A stretch of DNA of 64,000 nt from an uncultured Erysipelotrichaceae bacterium (GTDB taxonomy: Bacteria; Bacillota_I; Bacilli_A; Erysipelotrichales; Erysipelotrichaceae). The notes under the pieces are model-generated. The model was not told the origin of the DNA. It saw nothing but the letters and a program-made list of their open reading frames with translations, and made no database searches. The stretch lies in contig CACWLH010000021.1 in the NCBI GenBank assembly GCA_902761625.1, positions 22,888 to 86,887 on the forward strand, in the 5' to 3' direction. Shown one piece after another: positions 61,234-64,000 of this stretch; position 1 is the stretch's first letter; every line of letters begins with the position of its first letter. Both the position numbers and the translations under genes were made by a program.

Positions 61234-62961
61234 ATGAAGATTGAATTCAAATATAACAGATTCACCCAGAACTGCAGGGTCAGAATCGATGGAAAACCGG
61301 TATCCGTTCACAGTGCCTTCGCCGCATATGACGGCAGTCTGTTTTTCAGCTGGTTTGAGAATCTTCCGGAATTATGCCGGAAAGAGGCCGGTGGTGATTA
61401 TCAGTTCCGCTTTTGGGGCAGTCCGCTTGAAACCATGATGCTGAAACGGATTTTCGCACAGGATCCGCATTGTAAATCCTTCAGTGCAAAAGAAGAATAT
61501 ATCACATTGCAGGACAGGATGAGATGGGCAAGGGAATTGATTCCCTTTATGAAGAATCCGCCAAAGGCGAAGCTTTGCATCGATTCCGTAAATGCGCAGG
61601 AAAATGCGAAGGCATTGCAGTCGTATGTGCGTCCTTTTACCGGCGGCAGCGTGGAAGTGGTCTGCGACAGCCGCAATCCCGATATTGTTTTCGCTGGTGA
61701 TCAGAAGCGTGTCAGTGAATTATCCCATGCCACCAAACCGGTCTGTCTGGTTATCCATGCGGATGGCAGACCCGGATATATTTCAGGCAAAGGCTCATGC
61801 CATGTGTTTCATGCCGATCTCAATAAAGTCGAAGAATTTCTGAATTGCTGGATGGATGAGGAAATATTGTGCAGCCTGCTTCAGGAGTTTGAAAACATAT
61901 CGTTAAGTACAGATGACAGACTGCTTCTGAGAAAACAGAAGATGCTGACAAAGATGAAACCGTTTATTGAACTGCGTGTGTCATCAGACAGGCTGACAAT
62001 GTCTGAAACGGGATCATGGTCAGTGATCAGACTGCCGGAAAACCATCCATGCACGGTTCAGTCGGAAACGCCGGAAGTATTGAGAATATCTGATGGCGGA
62101 AAATTGATTCCCGTCAAAGAAGGAAATGGATGTATCAGTGTGACGAGCACTCTGATCCGTTCATTGAAATGCGAAAAACATCTGGAAGTCAGCGATGTCA
62201 GAAGGATCAAAGACATCACCTTATACAAACCGACATCGCAGATTTTCAAAGGTCAGCAATTCTCCGTCGCTATGAGATTTGCACCGGCGGAAGCGGTGAA
62301 TCAGAACCAGATCCGCTGGTCAGTATCACCGGCAGGCATTCTTCAGATTGACAGAACCGATCAGAAGGCGGGGCATTTTACCGCATTGGCGGAAGGCAGA
62401 TGCACAATCCAGGCGTCCGTAAACAATGTATCCGCTTCAGTCACAGTGGATATTCTTCCTGCCGCAAAAACAATCAAATTGAGTGCCAATGATCTGAAAT
62501 TGAAACCGGGACAGAAAGGAATGACGCTGACCCATACGGTTGAACCGGCCAACGCACCGGCCAAAGTGATATATGATTTTTCCAATCCGGCGGTTGCGGA
62601 TGTGAGCAAGAACGGACAGGTGAATGCTTATGCGGAAGGAACATGCATTGTCAGTGCCACTTTGCTGGATGCCAATGGCTGCGCCGTGGATGAAGACCGA
62701 TGCCTGATCACAGTGCTTCCTTTGAAGGAAGTCTATACTCCGACATTATGGGATGCCGCTTTATTGATCGCATTGCTGGGAATATTCGTCGCACGAAGAG
62801 AGGTCACGGCAGCCGCATTTACCGGCATCTCAGTCGCAGCTGCTGTATACGGTGCATTCAAGGCGAAAAAAGGATGGCCGTTATGGATTTACGGAGCTTT
62901 GGCTATGATCAGTGCAGGCGTTCTGGTTTTAAGAATGAATCTGGCGGGACAGATCGTATGA
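61234..62961 (+). CDS. Ig-like (BIG2-type) membrane protein, 575 aa
   Basis: The N-terminal ~260 residues are an unrecognised alpha/beta region (RFTQNCRVRIDGKPVSVHS; MLKRIFAQDPH). Two BIG2-like beta domains follow (about 335-510): QIRWSVSPAG with FTALAEGRCTIQASV, and LTHTVEPANAP with VNAYAEGTCIVSATL. Two hydrophobic segments at the C-terminus (about 515-570) suggest a membrane tail. No N-terminal signal peptide is seen, so the topology is uncertain: the Ig-like part may be cytoplasmic or exported another way. GGAGG precedes ATG 61234. Confidence 0.65.
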   Translation: MKIEFKYNRFTQNCRVRIDGKPVSVHSAFAAYDGSLFFSWFENLPELCRKEAGGDYQFRFWGSPLETMMLKRIFAQDPHCKSFSAKEEYITLQDRMRWARELIPFMKNPPKAKLCIDSVNAQENAKALQSYVRPFTGGSVEVVCDSRNPDIVFAGDQKRVSELSHATKPVCLVIHADGRPGYISGKGSCHVFHADLNKVEEFLNCWMDEEILCSLLQEFENISLSTDDRLLLRKQKMLTKMKPFIELRVSSDRLTMSETGSWSVIRLPENHPCTVQSETPEVLRISDGGKLIPVKEGNGCISVTSTLIRSLKCEKHLEVSDVRRIKDITLYKPTSQIFKGQQFSVAMRFAPAEAVNQNQIRWSVSPAGILQIDRTDQKAGHFTALAEGRCTIQASVNNVSASVTVDILPAAKTIKLSANDLKLKPGQKGMTLTHTVEPANAPAKVIYDFSNPAVADVSKNGQVNAYAEGTCIVSATLLDANGCAVDEDRCLITVLPLKEVYTPTLWDAALLIALLGIFVARREVTAAAFTGISVAAAVYGAFKAKKGWPLWIYGALAMISAGVLVLRMNLAGQIV

Positions 62962-63200
62962 ATGCAACGGATTGTCAACGTACAAAGATAATGTTTCAAA
63001 ACAATGAATCATAAACCGTGATAATCAGAAGGTATCGCTGAAGATAACTTCCGCAATCACAGCTTTTTAAATCATTTTCGTCCAATCATGGCAGATGTCC
63101 GCAGATCGCATATAATTATGGGTATATGACAACCGAGAAAGAAATCTGATTATCAAACAGTCTGACAAGATTCGTTCATCAAAAGGAGCCGCGGATATTT

Positions 63201-63332
63201 ATGACAGAGACAAAAAAGAAAACAGTATATTGGATATGCGATGAATGCGGATGTGAAGTTCCGTTCTTTGGCAATGACAGCGATACCGTATGCCCTTCAT
63301 GCGGTTCAAGAATTTCAATCGAAAAGATGTGA
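63201..63332 (+). CDS. Zinc-ribbon peptide, N-terminal part of a frameshifted 10740 paralogue
   Basis: The 43-residue product is a zinc ribbon (YWICDECGCE then CPSCGSR) like the start of the 10740 protein. It stops at TGA (63330-63332). The rest of the paralogue continues in the -1 frame right after the GAAAAG run at 63321-63326. This is a frameshift in an A-run, a programmed slip, or two coupled genes, since GTG 63329 overlaps the stop as GTGA. AAAAGGAG precedes the ATG. Confidence 0.6.
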   Translation: MTETKKKTVYWICDECGCEVPFFGNDSDTVCPSCGSRISIEKM

Positions 63333-64000
63333 ACCGTGGTCCCGGTGTTATTGTAAATGCCGCGAATGATCTTGGCCAGGAACCTGTAAAAGAGGACAAA
63401 CCGGATCTTGAGATTCAGAATGGAAACCTCGTGCGTTATAACGGTTCTGAAAGCAAAGTTGAGATTCCTTCCACCGTTACCTCGATCAGTCCGCGTGCTT
63501 TCAGTGACTGCAAAACAATCCGCGAAGTTACCATCCCGGATGAAGTGACAGTCATTTCCAACGGCGCATTTGAAGACTGTACAAATCTTGAAAAAGTCAT
63601 TCTTTCCCAGAATCTCACTACAATCGAATCCAATGCATTCAAAGGCTGCGGAAAATTGAAAGAAATCAGTCTTTCCCCTGCCATCAAAACAATTGAGCAG
63701 GATGCTTTCCGCGGAGTCGGCGCTCTGAATTACGAAACCATGTTCAAAAGACCTGCCCAATATAACACATCCATTTCAATTTCCGATTTGTGGCTGAACA
63801 CCAAATACGATGAAGTCCGCGGAAAGGGCAGCAAACCCAAAAAACAAAAAGTATCATCCGGAAAGAAGATTCCGGTATTAAAGAAGATTCCGGTATTTGT
63901 CTATGCGATTGCGGCTGTATTACTGATCGGGCTTGGTATTTTCATCAAATCCAATATGGATTTCAAAAATCAGATGGAAACTGCAAAGGCTTATGTTTCC
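63329..64000 (+). CDS. LRR and membrane segment, rest of the 10740 paralogue, cut by window end
   Basis: This frame continues the preceding zinc ribbon: linker, then BspA-type LRRs (RAFSDC, GAFEDC, NAFKGC) matching 10740 at most positions, then VFVYAIAAVLLIGLGIF as the transmembrane helix and the start of the TPR region. It is open to the end of the window. A GTG at 63329 could start a separate product, but it has no strong ribosome site, so one frameshifted gene is more likely. The intact paralogue suggests the full length is about 600 residues. Confidence 0.65.
   Translation, partial: MNRGPGVIVNAANDLGQEPVKEDKPDLEIQNGNLVRYNGSESKVEIPSTVTSISPRAFSDCKTIREVTIPDEVTVISNGAFEDCTNLEKVILSQNLTTIESNAFKGCGKLKEISLSPAIKTIEQDAFRGVGALNYETMFKRPAQYNTSISISDLWLNTKYDEVRGKGSKPKKQKVSSGKKIPVLKKIPVFVYAIAAVLLIGLGIFIKSNMDFKNQMETAKAYVS

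Noticed and set aside
1..64000. Complete prophage, integrative element or transposase genes
   Set aside because: No integrase, transposase, capsid, relaxase or attachment repeats were seen; the only mobile-looking trace is the small element near 10.2 kb.

Overview
The window looks like a Bacillota chromosome segment: moderate GC, strong AGGAGG-type ribosome binding sites, one clear sigma-A promoter, and a Bacillota-type (T7SSb-like) type VII secretion locus with LXG-like effectors. A gut or rumen Erysipelotrichia or Clostridia member would fit, but nothing here fixes the genus. Every gene except one (54953-56410) is on the + strand. No rRNA, tRNA, CRISPR array or intact transposase was found.

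Layout. 1-10.7 kb: accessory genes, including a protein with an L7/L12-like C-terminal domain, a Hanks Ser/Thr kinase with PH-like domains, an FHA protein, a zinc metalloprotease-like protein, and a decayed LXG fragment beside a hairpin element. 10.7-24.7 kb: the secretion core. It holds a zinc-ribbon/LRR/TPR membrane protein, a sigma-A promoter (12651-12680), coiled-coil, ankyrin-like and TPR proteins, four WXG100-like small proteins, a Pro/Val-rich protein, an EssC ATPase split into two overlapping genes, and a degenerate PP2C/zinc-ribbon membrane protein. 24.7-34.3 kb: six tandem LXG-like effectors with nearly identical N-termini and different C-termini. One ends in an HNH-like nuclease followed by a probable immunity gene. 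One ends in an ADP-ribosyltransferase followed by an ADP-ribosylglycohydrolase. Two share an unrecognised C-terminal domain, and a broken copy of that domain lies loose between genes. 34.3-61.1 kb: a signalling region with three kinase + vWA + PP2C groups like the TerY-P triad of Ter-associated systems, free-standing TerY-C-like zinc ribbons, a pseudokinase, a degenerate L,D-transpeptidase and two transglutaminase-like proteins. 61.2-64 kb: an Ig-like membrane protein and a frameshifted paralogue of the 10.7 kb gene, cut by the window end.

How the parts may fit together (inference). The WXG100 proteins and split EssC would export the LXG effectors. The kinases, PP2C phosphatases, vWA scaffolds and FHA reader would form a phospho-signalling layer controlling or sensing the machine or an envelope stress. 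The least described element is a ~95-residue alpha-helical domain with a KGK...LAD...LKS...HYFD signature, called here the 'HYFD domain'. It occurs six times in this window, fused to FHA, to membrane segments followed by YARHG, SH3-like or Ig-like tails, or to a multi-span membrane region. The canonical EssA, EssB, EsaA and EsaB proteins were not recognised, so either this is an unusual T7SS variant or those parts lie elsewhere.

Several genes show recent damage: an in-frame TAG (4012), an internal deletion with frameshift (about 8587), T-run and A-run frameshifts (10291-10296 and 63322-63326), and an orphan toxin tail (28380-28563). This suggests rapid turnover in the locus, or sequencing errors at the homopolymers.
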